Assembly: GCF_013450295.1 (NCBI RefSeq)
Contig: NZ_SKBR01000004.1
Coordinates: 547,501 to 611,500, forward strand
DNA length: 64,000 bases
From: Streptomyces sp. AJS327
GTDB taxonomy: Bacteria; Actinomycetota; Actinomycetes; Streptomycetales; Streptomycetaceae
Reading direction: 5' to 3'
In this document: positions 44,078-52,622 of the stretch, in pieces
Layout of the letters: the number at the start of each line of letters is the position of its first letter
Position numbering within the stretch: the stretch's first letter is position 1
Translations under genes and position numbers: made by a program
The notes under the pieces: model-generated
Database searches by the model: none
What the model was told of the DNA's origin: nothing
Seen by the model: only the letters and a program-made list of their open reading frames with translations

Positions 44078-45715
44078 GTGCTGAACCACACGCGCCGCCG
44101 TCCGTTCGGCCCGGGCGAGAAGATACTCGGGCTGGTACTGGGCCTCGCCCTGATCGCCGGGCTGGTCACCGCCATCACCGTCTGGCGCTCCGACGACACC
44201 GAGGAGTGCCGGCACGACCTGCAACGGGTCGAGGGCGCCTGCATGGCCCTCGCCCAGGGCGACTTCGCCTACGCCCCGGAGATCAAGGAACTGGTACGGG
44301 CGGTCGCGCGGGAGAACGCCTCGGTCGAGGACAGCGACGAGCCGGTCCGGCGGATCGCGCTGACCATGCCGTTCAGCTCCGACGAGACCAGCGCGATGCC
44401 GCTCGACCTGATCCGCAACGGGCTCGCGGGCGCGCTGGCCGGGCAGCGGGCCGCCAACAAGGGCCCGGGGCCCGACTACCAACTGCTGCTCGCCGACATC
44501 GGGAGGGGCATGAAGCAGTGGCGGCCGGTCACCGACCAGCTGGTGCGGATGTCCGACACGCGTTCGCCGCTGATCGCCACCATCGGCCTGCCCAGCAGCA
44601 CCGACGACTCACGGGACGCGATGCGCGCCCTCGCCAGGAAGGCGATCCCCTCCGTCGGACCGGTGATCACCTCGTCCGACATGCACTCGAAGGAGTACTT
44701 CTTCAAGACCTCGCCGTCCAACACCCATTTCAGCGAGGCGCTGAAGGAGTACCTGGCGGACAACCCCGGTAAGGGCAAGGGCTACCTGGTGTTCGACAGG
44801 CGGGACGAGGACACCTACGCGCGCGACCTGGAGGAGAAGCTGCGCGACGCCTTCGGGCGGAAGTACGACCTGGACACGAACTTCGCCGACTTCGCCGGTA
44901 CGCGCGGCGAGGAGGCGGGCACCCCACGGCTCTTCAAGATGCCGGTGCTGAACATCTGCGCCGCCGAAGCCGACACCGTCTTCTACGCCGGGCGGGACGA
45001 GGACCTGCCCGCGCTGATCAAAGGGCTGGCTGCGACCCCGCGCTGCGGCTACCAGAAGCCGCTGCGGGTGCTGAAGGTCGGCATCGGCCTGCCGCCCGAG
45101 CTGACCACCAAGGACCTGACCGACAGGATGGAGCGGGCGGACATCCGCATCGTCAACGCCGCTTCCGTCGACCCGAGTTGGGCGCGGGCGAAGGACACCA
45201 GGAAGTCCGGGGAACTGCCCACCGGGTTCGCCGAGTTCGAGGAGCAGTTCACGGCGCTGGCCAAGCGGCAGAAGATGGGCTCGAAGCCGCTCGACGACGG
45301 TTACGCGATCATGTACTACGACGCGTTCCGCGCGGTCAGCGAGGCGTCCGGGCTGGCCTACGAGGACGTGGGCAGCGCGGAGCTGGAGAAGGCGGAGCAG
45401 GACCAGGAGACTCCGGACGAGAACGCCTCGGCCGCCGCCGAGCGCGTGCGGGAGGACGTGTACCACAAACTGCTCAACCTCAAGCCCAACCGGCGGGGCG
45501 GCGCCGACGGGTGCAGCCCCTGCGTGGAGGGCGCGAGCGGCACCTACGGATTCAACATCCCCACCAGCAAGACGCTCTGGCCGGTCTGCAAGGCGGTGCA
45601 CATCCAGGAACACCCGGTGCCGACGAAGCGACGCGAGGGGGAGGACGGCCCACCCGAGAAGCCCTACCGCACCTACGCGGACGAGTTCTCCGGAGAGTGC
45701 CCCTCCGGCCTGTAG
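44078..45715 (+). CDS. Membrane-anchored type 1 periplasmic-binding-fold protein
   Basis: A 545-residue protein with one N-terminal membrane helix (ILGLVLGLALIAGLVTAITV, residues about 15-34) and a large outer domain. That domain resembles the bilobed fold of branched-chain amino-acid binding proteins and receptor ligand domains: RRIALTMPFSSD at the start, ATIGLPSSTDDSRDAM and GPVITSSDMHSKEYFFKTSP in lobe 1, GYLVFDRRDEDTYARDL and DTVFYAGRDEDLPALIKGL in lobe 2, and DDGYAIMYYDAFRAVSEAS near the end. Cysteines (ECRHDLQRVEGAC, GCSPC) suggest outside disulfides. No transporter permease is near. Start: GTG at 44078. Confidence 0.82.
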   Translation: MLNHTRRRPFGPGEKILGLVLGLALIAGLVTAITVWRSDDTEECRHDLQRVEGACMALAQGDFAYAPEIKELVRAVARENASVEDSDEPVRRIALTMPFSSDETSAMPLDLIRNGLAGALAGQRAANKGPGPDYQLLLADIGRGMKQWRPVTDQLVRMSDTRSPLIATIGLPSSTDDSRDAMRALARKAIPSVGPVITSSDMHSKEYFFKTSPSNTHFSEALKEYLADNPGKGKGYLVFDRRDEDTYARDLEEKLRDAFGRKYDLDTNFADFAGTRGEEAGTPRLFKMPVLNICAAEADTVFYAGRDEDLPALIKGLAATPRCGYQKPLRVLKVGIGLPPELTTKDLTDRMERADIRIVNAASVDPSWARAKDTRKSGELPTGFAEFEEQFTALAKRQKMGSKPLDDGYAIMYYDAFRAVSEASGLAYEDVGSAELEKAEQDQETPDENASAAAERVREDVYHKLLNLKPNRRGGADGCSPCVEGASGTYGFNIPTSKTLWPVCKAVHIQEHPVPTKRREGEDGPPEKPYRTYADEFSGECPSGL

Positions 45716-45754
45716 CCAGCCTGTAGCAGCCCTTAGCCGGTCTGTAGTCGCTGG

Positions 45755-45771
45755 GCCCCGGCCTCCGGGGC
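45755..45771. terminator. Small hairpin between convergent genes
   Basis: GCCCCGG (45755-45761) and CCGGGGC (45765-45771) pair perfectly around three bases, between the convergent receptor and PLDc_N genes. Confidence 0.4.
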
Positions 45772-45808
45772 GGCCCGCCCGGGTGGACGATCAGCCGTGC
45801 GGCTGGTG

Positions 45809-46306
45809 TCAGCTCGTGGCGGGCGGGTCGTCCGGCCCGCCGCCGTTCTCCTTGCGGCGGGACTCCTCGCGGTGCGACGGATCATGCCCCTCACGGGCGG
45901 AACCGGGCTCCTGGCCCGGGCGTCCGCCCTCGTCCGACCGGTTCTCCGGCTTCCGGAGGCGGTCGGTCTCGGGGGTGTCCCCCGACGGGGACGGCCCGGC
46001 GGGGGGCTCCTCCTCCTTCGGGGGCCGACGGTCCTCCCCGAGCGACTTCAGGAAGTCGGGGTTGTCGTCCGGCGCCACCCAGCGCCGCTCGGCCGGCTTG
46101 GTCGCGCCGTAGGGCGCGTTCTTCCGGGGACGGCCGACCGCGAACCAGACGACCGGACCGAGGAGCACCTGACCGAAGAGCAGGATGATGATCACCCATG
46201 CCACCTTGGGCAGCTTCCGGACCTCGTTCTCCGGGGTGTTCAGACAGTCGATGAACGCGTAGATCCACACGGCCAGGACCAGAACGAACGGCAGATACCT
46301 GAGCAA
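45809..46306 (-). CDS. PLD nuclease N-terminal (PLDc_N) domain membrane protein
   Basis: A 165-residue protein with two membrane helices (YLPFVLVLAVWIYAFIDCL and VAWVIIILLFGQVLLGPVVW) separated by a short loop with Pro and Glu, the pattern of the PLDc_N domain found before phospholipase-D-like proteins but often alone in Actinobacteria. The remaining 95 residues are charged and disordered (EDRRPPKEEEPPAG, REESRRKENGGGPDD). Start: TTG at 46306, preceded by AGGGGG at 8 bases; upstream codons do not look translated. It is divergent from mqnL with 93 bases between. Confidence 0.8.
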   Translation of the reverse strand: MLRYLPFVLVLAVWIYAFIDCLNTPENEVRKLPKVAWVIIILLFGQVLLGPVVWFAVGRPRKNAPYGATKPAERRWVAPDDNPDFLKSLGEDRRPPKEEEPPAGPSPSGDTPETDRLRKPENRSDEGGRPGQEPGSAREGHDPSHREESRRKENGGGPDDPPATS

Positions 46307-46399
46307 GCGGAACGCCCCCTGGTGCGTGTTGACGCGACGCGTCGGGCCGTGGCGGCCCCCGTACGAAACCAGGGTACTGGGTGGCGGATACTGGGGCGC

Positions 46400-47851
46400 A
46401 TGGCATACGACGATCTCCGCTCGCTGCTGCGGGCGCTGGAGCGGGACCGTGACCTGAAGCGGATCAAGGCCGAGGTCGACCCCCACCTGGAAGTCGGCGA
46501 GATCGTCGACCGGGTGAACAAGGCCGGTGGCCCGGCGCTGCTCTTCGAGAACGTCAGGGGTTCCTCGATGCCGCTGGCCATGAACGTCTTCGGGACCGAC
46601 CGCAGACTACTCAAGGCCCTCGGCCTCAGCTCGTACGACGAGATTAGCGAGAAGATCGGCGGACTGCTCAAACCCGAGCTGCCGCACGGCTTCGTCGGGA
46701 TCCGCGAGGCGTTCGGCAAGCTCGGCGCGATGACCCACGTCCCGCCGAAGAAGGTCAAGGAGGGCCCGGTCCAGGAGGTGGTGCTCCGGGGCGACCAGGT
46801 GGACCTCGACCAGCTGCCCGCCCTCTTCACCTGGCCCGAGGACGGCGGCTCCTTCTTCAACCTCGGCCTCACCCACACCAAGGACCCGGAGACCGGGGTG
46901 CGCAACCTCGGGCTGTACCGGCTCCAGCGGCACGACCGGCGCACCATCGGCATGCACTGGCAGATCCACAAGGACAGCCGGAACCACTACCAGGTCGCGG
47001 CGCGGCGCGGGGAGCGGCTGCCGGTCGCGATCGCCTTCGGCTGCCCGCCCGCCGTCACCTACGCCTCCACCGCGCCGCTGCCCGGCGATATCGACGAGTA
47101 CCTCTTCGCGGGCTTCGTCCAGGGCAAGCGCGTGGAGATGGTGGACTGCAAGACCGTGCCGCTCCAGGTGCCCGCCGAGGCGGAGGTGGTGCTGGAGGGC
47201 TGGCTGGAGCCCGGCGAGATGCTGCCGGAGGGCCCGTTCGGCGACCACACCGGCTTCTACACCCCGCAGGAGCCCTTCCCGGCGCTGCGGATCGACTGCG
47301 TGACGACACGGAAGCGCCCCATGTTCCAGTCGATCGTGGTCGGCCGCCCGCCGACCGAGGACGGGCCGTTCGGCCGGGCCACGGAGCGCTTCTTCCTGCC
47401 GCTGTTCCGGATCATCGTCCCGGACGTCGTGGACTACCACCTGCCGGAGGCGGGCGGCTTCCACAACTGCATGATCGTCGCGATCGACAAGAAGTACCCG
47501 AAGCACGCGCAGAAGGTCATGCACGCGATCTGGGGAGCGCACATGCTCTCCCTGGAGAAGCTGATCGTGGTCGTCGACTCGGACTGCGACGTGCGCGACC
47601 TCCAGGAGGTCGCCTGGCGGGCGCTCGGCAACGTCGACTACGGCCGGGACCTGACCGTCGTCGAGGGCCCCGTCGACCATCTGGACCACGCCTCCTACCA
47701 GCAGTTCTGGGGCGGCAAGGCGGGCGTCGACGCGACCCGGAAACTCCCCGAGGAGGGGTACACGCGCGACGGCGGCTGGCCGAACATGGTCGAGTCCGAC
47801 CCCGCCGTCGCGGAGCTGGTCACCCGCCGCTGGAAGGAGTACGGGCTGTGA
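46400..47851 (+). CDS. mqnL: UbiD-type decarboxylase of menaquinone synthesis
   Basis: A 483-residue prenylated-FMN-dependent decarboxylase of the UbiD family, probably MqnL, which decarboxylates the prenylated dihydroxynaphthoate in the futalosine route. Signatures: MAYDDLRSLLRALERDRDLK at the start, RGDQVDLDQLPALFTWPEDG, and the active-site block LPEGPFGDHTGFYTP. Length is normal. The ATG at 46400 is chosen because the conserved N-terminus begins there. The prenyltransferase gene follows after 79 bases, and the UbiX-type gene that makes the cofactor is 3.3 kb away. Confidence 0.9.
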   Translation: MAYDDLRSLLRALERDRDLKRIKAEVDPHLEVGEIVDRVNKAGGPALLFENVRGSSMPLAMNVFGTDRRLLKALGLSSYDEISEKIGGLLKPELPHGFVGIREAFGKLGAMTHVPPKKVKEGPVQEVVLRGDQVDLDQLPALFTWPEDGGSFFNLGLTHTKDPETGVRNLGLYRLQRHDRRTIGMHWQIHKDSRNHYQVAARRGERLPVAIAFGCPPAVTYASTAPLPGDIDEYLFAGFVQGKRVEMVDCKTVPLQVPAEAEVVLEGWLEPGEMLPEGPFGDHTGFYTPQEPFPALRIDCVTTRKRPMFQSIVVGRPPTEDGPFGRATERFFLPLFRIIVPDVVDYHLPEAGGFHNCMIVAIDKKYPKHAQKVMHAIWGAHMLSLEKLIVVVDSDCDVRDLQEVAWRALGNVDYGRDLTVVEGPVDHLDHASYQQFWGGKAGVDATRKLPEEGYTRDGGWPNMVESDPAVAELVTRRWKEYGL

Positions 47852-47930
47852 CCCGCCGCGCCTTCCCCGCCCGCCCGGCCACCCCGGCCCCGGACCGGAG
47901 AGCCGGACGGGGCCCCGCCGGGGGTGCCCG

Positions 47931-48854
47931 GTGAGCGCCGCCGAGGGCGTCGTCGGGCCGCCCGGACCGGCGGTGCCCAGCAGCGGCCGGGTCAAGGCGT
48001 TCCTGCGACTGGTGATGATCGAGCACTCGATCTTCGCGCTGCCCTTCGCCTACATCGCGGCCCTCACCGCGATGTTCCGCGAGAGCCGCGGCGTCCACTG
48101 GTGGCAGCTCTGCCTGGTGACGGTCGCCATGGTCACGCTGCGCACCTTCGCGATGGCGGCGAACCGGATCATCGACCGGGAGATCGACGCGCGCAATCCG
48201 CGCACCGCCGGGCGGGAACTCGTCACCGGCGCCGTCTCGGTCCGCACCGCATGGATCGGCGCCAGCGTGGCGCTGGTCCTGTTCCTCGGCTCGGCGGCGC
48301 TGCTCAACCCGCTCTGCCTGGCGCTCGCCCCGCTCGCCGTCGTCCCGATGGTGGTCTACCCCTACGGCAAGCGCTTCACCGACCTCCCGCACGCCATCCT
48401 CGGACTGGCGCAGGCCATAGGCCCCATCGGGGCCTGGCTGGCCGTCACCGGCGCCTGGTCCTGGGAGGCGGTGGTGCTCGGCTTCGCGGTCGGCGTGTGG
48501 ATCGGCGGCTTCGACCTGATCTTCGGCTGTCAGGACGTGGCGGCGGACCGCGCCGAGGGCGTGCGCTCGGTGCCCGCGCGCTGGGGCATCGCCGCCGCGC
48601 TGTACGGGGCGCGCGCCGCGCACGTCGTCTCGGTGGCGCTGTTCGTCACCTTCGGGCTGCTGACCGACGCCGGGATCTTCTACTGGACGGGCCTGACGAT
48701 CGTGGTCGGCGCGTTCGTCTACGAGCACTCGCTGGTCACCCCGCGCGACCTCTCCCGGCTGAACCGGGCGTTCTTCACCGTCAACGGGTTCATCGGGATC
48801 GCGCTGTTCGTCTGCGCGCTGCTCGACCTCGCCCTGCGCGGCCTCTCCGTCTGA
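47931..48854 (+). CDS. mqnP: UbiA-type prenyltransferase of menaquinone synthesis
   Basis: A 307-residue integral membrane prenyltransferase, probably MqnP, which attaches the polyprenyl chain to 1,4-dihydroxy-6-naphthoate. The first Asp-rich motif is AANRIIDREIDARNPRTAG (NRxxDxxxD) and the second is FDLIFGCQDVAADRAEG (DxxxD); about eight hydrophobic segments surround them. GTG start at 47931. Its stop codon is the first of five TGA codons spaced nine bases apart. Confidence 0.92.
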   Translation: MSAAEGVVGPPGPAVPSSGRVKAFLRLVMIEHSIFALPFAYIAALTAMFRESRGVHWWQLCLVTVAMVTLRTFAMAANRIIDREIDARNPRTAGRELVTGAVSVRTAWIGASVALVLFLGSAALLNPLCLALAPLAVVPMVVYPYGKRFTDLPHAILGLAQAIGPIGAWLAVTGAWSWEAVVLGFAVGVWIGGFDLIFGCQDVAADRAEGVRSVPARWGIAAALYGARAAHVVSVALFVTFGLLTDAGIFYWTGLTIVVGAFVYEHSLVTPRDLSRLNRAFFTVNGFIGIALFVCALLDLALRGLSV

Positions 48855-48896
48855 TCCGCCTGACCCGCCTGACCCGCCTGACCCGCCTGACCCGTC
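48851..48896 (+). repeat. 9-bp tandem repeat carrying five stop codons
   Basis: CTGACCCGC-type units repeat at nine-base steps, so TGA occurs in frame at 48852, 48861, 48870, 48879 and 48888. The first TGA is the mqnP stop. Confidence 0.85.
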
Positions 48897-48966
48897 CGAC
48901 CGGGCCCGACCCGCCCGAGCACATCGGCCCCGCCGGCCGGGCGGGCCCCGGTGGTGCCGGACCGCG

Positions 48967-49572
48967 TCAGTGCCAGGCGGGTTTGGGGGCGCCGAGGGGC
49001 CGGGAGCTGGCGGTGACGAAGGCGGCCAGCACCCCGCCTATCAGCCCGAAGAGGTGGCCCTGCCAGGAGACTCCGGCGTCCGTGGGCAGCACGCCCCAGA
49101 GGATCGAGCCGTAGAACACCGCGACGACCGCGCCCAGGGCCACGTCGGTGATCCGGCGTTCGACGAAGCCACGGATGACGAGGTAGCCGAAGAGGCCGAA
49201 GATCAGACCGGAGGCGCCCGCCGTGTTGCTGCCCTCCGGGGCGACGAGCCAGACCCCGAGACCGCTGACGCCCATGATGACCAGCGCGACGGCCAGGAAC
49301 CGGCCGGTGCCGCGCAGCGCGGCGAGGAAGCCGAGCACCAGCAGGGGCACGGTGTTCGCCATGAGGTGGTCGAATCCGAAGTGCATGAACGAGGCCGGGA
49401 GGACGTCGACCAGCTCGTCCATCCGCCGGGGCTCGATCCCGAAGGTGTCGAGTGAGTGCCCCGAGGCGTAGTCCACGATCTCCAGGAACCAGAGCAGGCC
49501 GACCCACAGCGCGATCAGCTGCCCAGCCGAACGAGCCCTGGAAACCGAACCACCATGCGCCATCACGTTCAC
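48967..49572 (-). CDS. Rhomboid family intramembrane serine protease
   Basis: A 201-residue membrane protease with about six helices. The catalytic Ser is in NTAGASGLIFGLFGYLVI (GxSG motif), the His in VSWQGHLFGLIGG, and the oxyanion Asn or His pair in FGFDHLMANTVPLLVL. These match the minimal bacterial rhomboid core. Start: ATG at 49572 or 49563. The substrate is not known. Its place between mqnP and the UbiX-like gene, on the opposite strand, suggests no direct role in menaquinone synthesis. Confidence 0.9.
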   Translation of the reverse strand: MNVMAHGGSVSRARSAGQLIALWVGLLWFLEIVDYASGHSLDTFGIEPRRMDELVDVLPASFMHFGFDHLMANTVPLLVLGFLAALRGTGRFLAVALVIMGVSGLGVWLVAPEGSNTAGASGLIFGLFGYLVIRGFVERRITDVALGAVVAVFYGSILWGVLPTDAGVSWQGHLFGLIGGVLAAFVTASSRPLGAPKPAWH

Positions 49573-49695
49573 CCCACCTGAGAACGAAGCCGATCCCTCG
49601 TGTGTTCCCCGGCCTCCGCGCGGCCATCCCCGCGCCGGGCGGCCGGCCGGCGCTTCCGGCCAGCCAGCGCTCCGGACCCGCGGGCCCTCCCGGGC

Positions 49696-51078
49696 TCAGG
49701 GGTTGCGGATGCCGCCGGTGCCCAGCGCCCCGTACATCACCGCGGTGAGCAGGTCCTGCGGCTTCAGCTCGCGGGTTCCGTCCGGCGCCCTGACCGAGAC
49801 CACGTCCCCGCCGCCGAACTCCAGGGTGAGCGGCAGTGCGGGCCGCTCCCCGGAGCCGCCCCCGCCGTCCTCGCCCCGTTTCCCGTCCTTGCTGTCCTTG
49901 CCGTGCTCGCCGTCCTCGCCGTGGTTCCCGTCCCGCTCGCCCGGCCAGGTGGTGAACTGGCCCAGGTCGACGCGGAGGCCCGTCAACTGGCCGCGGCGGA
50001 TGGTGAGATCGGCGCGCACCGTCCGGTCGGGGGCCAGCGTCGGGTCGAAGGCGGCGCCCAGCGGGCGCAGCGCCGTCACGAGCCCCTTCGCCGCCGCGCG
50101 CCCCGGCATCGTCACCCGGTAGTGCTCCTCGCCGCGCCGTTCGCCCTCGGCGCTGAACGTCGCGTGCCGCCGCAGCGTGGTGCCGAGGCCGTCGACGAAC
50201 TCGCGGATCGACTCGCCGTTCAGCGAGGACACCGTCGAGGTGACGTCCGTGATCCGGCCGCTCAGCTCGCCCGCCGCCGCCGACCCCTGGGCGGCGCGCT
50301 CGCCCCGCTCGCCGCCCGCCGCCTTCCCGGCCCGCCGGGCCGCCGCGGCACCGCCGTCGCGCACCAGCTCGTCGGCGGTCTCGGCGAACTCGTCGAAGGA
50401 CTCGGGGTCGATGCGCACCCACTCGCCGCGCAGCGCGTCCGCGGCCGAGTGCAGCGAGGAGGGCAGCTTCTCCGCCATCTCGCGGATGGTCCTCGCCCGG
50501 TCGCGCTGCTCGGACGAGCCGCCGAGCTGCTGGGCGGCAGCGCGCAGGTTGACCCGTACGTAAAGCTGCTCCTTGACCGTCTTGACGCCGATCACGTCCG
50601 TGCCGCCGAAGGTGACCGCCGTGGCGAGGTCCAGTCGATCCGACTTGTCGAGGTCCTTCAGCGCGGTCTCGGTGCGCTCCGAGCCGACGGCGAAGGCCAG
50701 TTCCATCCGCGCCAGCAGCTCCGCCTCGTGCCGGGTGGGCGCCGCGCCGCCGGAGGCGCCCCGGATGGCGCGCAGGTAGGCGTAGGTGTCGCCCGGTGTG
50801 GCGTCGAGCGAGGCGACGACGGACGCGGAGGGCTGGGAGCCCAGCTTCTCGACGGCGCTCTTCACCTTCATCCCGGTGGTGAGCTTCTCGGCGGCCGAAC
50901 ACGAGCTGAGCGCGGTGGTCAGCAGGACCGCGCAGCCGAGGACCGCGGCGGCGCTCCGGCGCCCACGGGGCGTTCGCGGGGCGCGTGGCGAACCGCCCGG
51001 GGGCGAGGGGTGCGTGGCGCGGCGTGAGGCGCGGCGTGCGCGGAGACGGCTGGCGTGCATGGTCCGAGCCAACAGCAT
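49696..51078 (-). CDS. Lipoprotein, LppX/LprG-like unknown
   Basis: A 460-residue exported lipoprotein. An Arg/Pro-rich start is followed by the signal core RSAAAVLGCAVLLTTALSSC, with the lipidated Cys near residue 52. The mature protein, beginning SAAEKLTTGMKVKSAVEKLG, has two similar halves of beta/alpha character (SVVASLDATPGDTYAYLRAI; TVSSLNGESIREFVDGLGT), reminiscent of LppX/LprG-like lipid-binding folds, but the likeness is loose. Start is uncertain: GGAGG ends only 3 bases before the ATG at 51078 and is 9 bases before an in-frame TTG. A Gly/Asp/Lys insert (HGEDGEHGKDSKDGKRG) lies near the end. Confidence 0.75.
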   Translation of the reverse strand: MLLARTMHASRLRARRASRRATHPSPPGGSPRAPRTPRGRRSAAAVLGCAVLLTTALSSCSAAEKLTTGMKVKSAVEKLGSQPSASVVASLDATPGDTYAYLRAIRGASGGAAPTRHEAELLARMELAFAVGSERTETALKDLDKSDRLDLATAVTFGGTDVIGVKTVKEQLYVRVNLRAAAQQLGGSSEQRDRARTIREMAEKLPSSLHSAADALRGEWVRIDPESFDEFAETADELVRDGGAAAARRAGKAAGGERGERAAQGSAAAGELSGRITDVTSTVSSLNGESIREFVDGLGTTLRRHATFSAEGERRGEEHYRVTMPGRAAAKGLVTALRPLGAAFDPTLAPDRTVRADLTIRRGQLTGLRVDLGQFTTWPGERDGNHGEDGEHGKDSKDGKRGEDGGGGSGERPALPLTLEFGGGDVVSVRAPDGTRELKPQDLLTAVMYGALGTGGIRNP

Positions 51079-51198
51079 GTACCTCCAAGAACGCCAGTGA
51101 GCGGCCGACCGCCACCCGCCTCCCGTCTGGTCGCCGGGGCCGTCCCCGCCGACCGGCCCGGGCCGGGCGTCCGGAAGGGACGCCGTAGGCTCGACGGC

Positions 51199-51930
51199 AT
51201 GAGCGCACCATCCGCCCAGCCGCCGGAGTCCGGCCGCCGCCCCTGGATCGTCGGGGTGTCCGGCGCCTCCGGAACCCCCTACGCGGCGGCGGTGATCCGC
51301 GGCCTGCTGGCCGCGGGGGAGGCGGTCGACCTGGTCGTCAGCCGCGCCTCCCGGCTGACGGTGCTGGACGAGACCGGCCTCCCCTTCCGCGACGCGCACG
51401 CCACCGAGGACCTGCGCCGCTGGCTGGCCCGGGGCGCGGACGGCACCCCGGACACCTTCGCCCCCGAGGTCGACGCGGTCCGCCACTGGACGCCGGGCGA
51501 TCTCGCGGCGGGTCCGTCCTCCGGGTCGTATCCGGCCAAAGGGATGTTGATCGTCCCGGCCAGCACCGCCTGCGTCGCCGGGGTCGCGCTGGGCCTCTCC
51601 AAGGACCTGCTCCAGCGGGCCGCGAGCGTGACCCTCAAGGAGCGGCGTCCGCTGGTCGTGGCGGTGCGGGAGGCCCCGCTCAACGGCGCGACGCTGCGGC
51701 AGCTGGTGGCGCTGGACGAGGCGGGGGCGGTGGTGCTGCCGACCTCGCCCGCCTTCTACGCGGGCGCCCGGCACATCCAGGATCTGGTCAACTTCGTGGC
51801 GGGCCGTGCGCTGGACGCGGTGGGGGTGGAGCACACCCTCTACCGGCGCTGGGACGGGGAGTTGGCGGGTGGCTTGTCTGGTGGCCCTCCGGAAGGGCTC
51901 TCGGCAGGCGCGACCGCCTCCATGCCTTAG
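51199..51930 (+). CDS. mqnM: UbiX-type flavin prenyltransferase
   Basis: A 243-residue flavin prenyltransferase that makes the prenylated FMN cofactor used by UbiD-type decarboxylases such as the mqnL product. The FMN site is IVGVSGASGTPYAAAVIRG; further blocks are LVVSRASRLTVLDE, SSGSYPAKGMLIVPASTACV, KDLLQRAASVTLKERRPLVV and REAPLNGATLRQLVALDEAG. About 40 residues longer than E. coli UbiX because of an insert near residues 70-95. ATG start at 51199. The next gene, an Lrp regulator, starts 52 bases later. Confidence 0.93.
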   Translation: MSAPSAQPPESGRRPWIVGVSGASGTPYAAAVIRGLLAAGEAVDLVVSRASRLTVLDETGLPFRDAHATEDLRRWLARGADGTPDTFAPEVDAVRHWTPGDLAAGPSSGSYPAKGMLIVPASTACVAGVALGLSKDLLQRAASVTLKERRPLVVAVREAPLNGATLRQLVALDEAGAVVLPTSPAFYAGARHIQDLVNFVAGRALDAVGVEHTLYRRWDGELAGGLSGGPPEGLSAGATASMP

Positions 51931-51981
51931 ATTCGTTGTCGGAGACTTCGGGACTGGCACGGATGGAAGGCACCAAGACTG

Positions 51982-52434
51982 ATGGATTCGGTGGACAGGC
52001 AGCTCATCCAGGCGCTGCGCGAGAACGGCAGAGCGTCCTACGCCGAGCTGGGCAGGCTGGTGGGGCTCTCCGGTCCGAGCGTCACCGACCGCATCAACCG
52101 TCTTGAGGCGGCCGGAGTGATCACCGGCTACCGCGCGACGGTGGACGCCACCTCCCTCGGGCTCGGCGTCACCGCGCTGATCGGTATCCAGCTCAGCGAC
52201 GCCACCGACCACGAGGACGTGGCCGGCCGACTGCGCGACCTCCACGAGGTCGAGGACTGCTGGTTCATCGCGGGCGACGACTCCTACATGCTCAAGGTGC
52301 GGGCCGGTGACGTGGACGGGCTGGAGCGGACCATCCGCCGCCTCTCCGGCACCAAGGGCGTCTCCCGCACCCGGACGACGATCGTGCTCTCCACCAAGTG
52401 GGAGAACCGCGTCGGCGGACTCCCCGAGGACTGA
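51982..52434 (+). CDS. Lrp/AsnC family transcriptional regulator
   Basis: A 150-residue regulator with an N-terminal HTH (MDSVDRQLIQALRENGRASY, GPSVTDRINRLEAAGVITGY) and a C-terminal RAM ligand domain (LGVTALIGIQLSDATDHEDV, VEDCWFIAGDDSYMLKVRAG). These proteins form octamers and usually sense amino acids. Position between the UbiX-type gene and the MqnE-like gene makes it a candidate local regulator, but no binding site could be defined. Confidence 0.92.
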   Translation: MDSVDRQLIQALRENGRASYAELGRLVGLSGPSVTDRINRLEAAGVITGYRATVDATSLGLGVTALIGIQLSDATDHEDVAGRLRDLHEVEDCWFIAGDDSYMLKVRAGDVDGLERTIRRLSGTKGVSRTRTTIVLSTKWENRVGGLPED

Positions 52435-52622
52435 CCCGGCCCGCCGGTCCGCTACCCGTCCGGTCGGCTGGGGCGCTGACTGGCGTGAAGGGCGCTGACC
52501 AGCCATGGTCCGGTCGCGGACCCGGGCCGCCGCCGGGGAGCGGGCGGCCGGAGCGTAGGCTCTAGGGTGGCGCGGCGTAGGGCGCGCGGCGCGGCGAAGC
52601 GGAAGGTCGGGAGGCGCGACGC

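Noticed and set aside
44078..45715. Substrate-binding subunit of an ABC transporter
   Set aside because: No permease or transporter ATPase is near, the protein has a membrane anchor, and the adjacent NTPase lacks the ABC signature motif.
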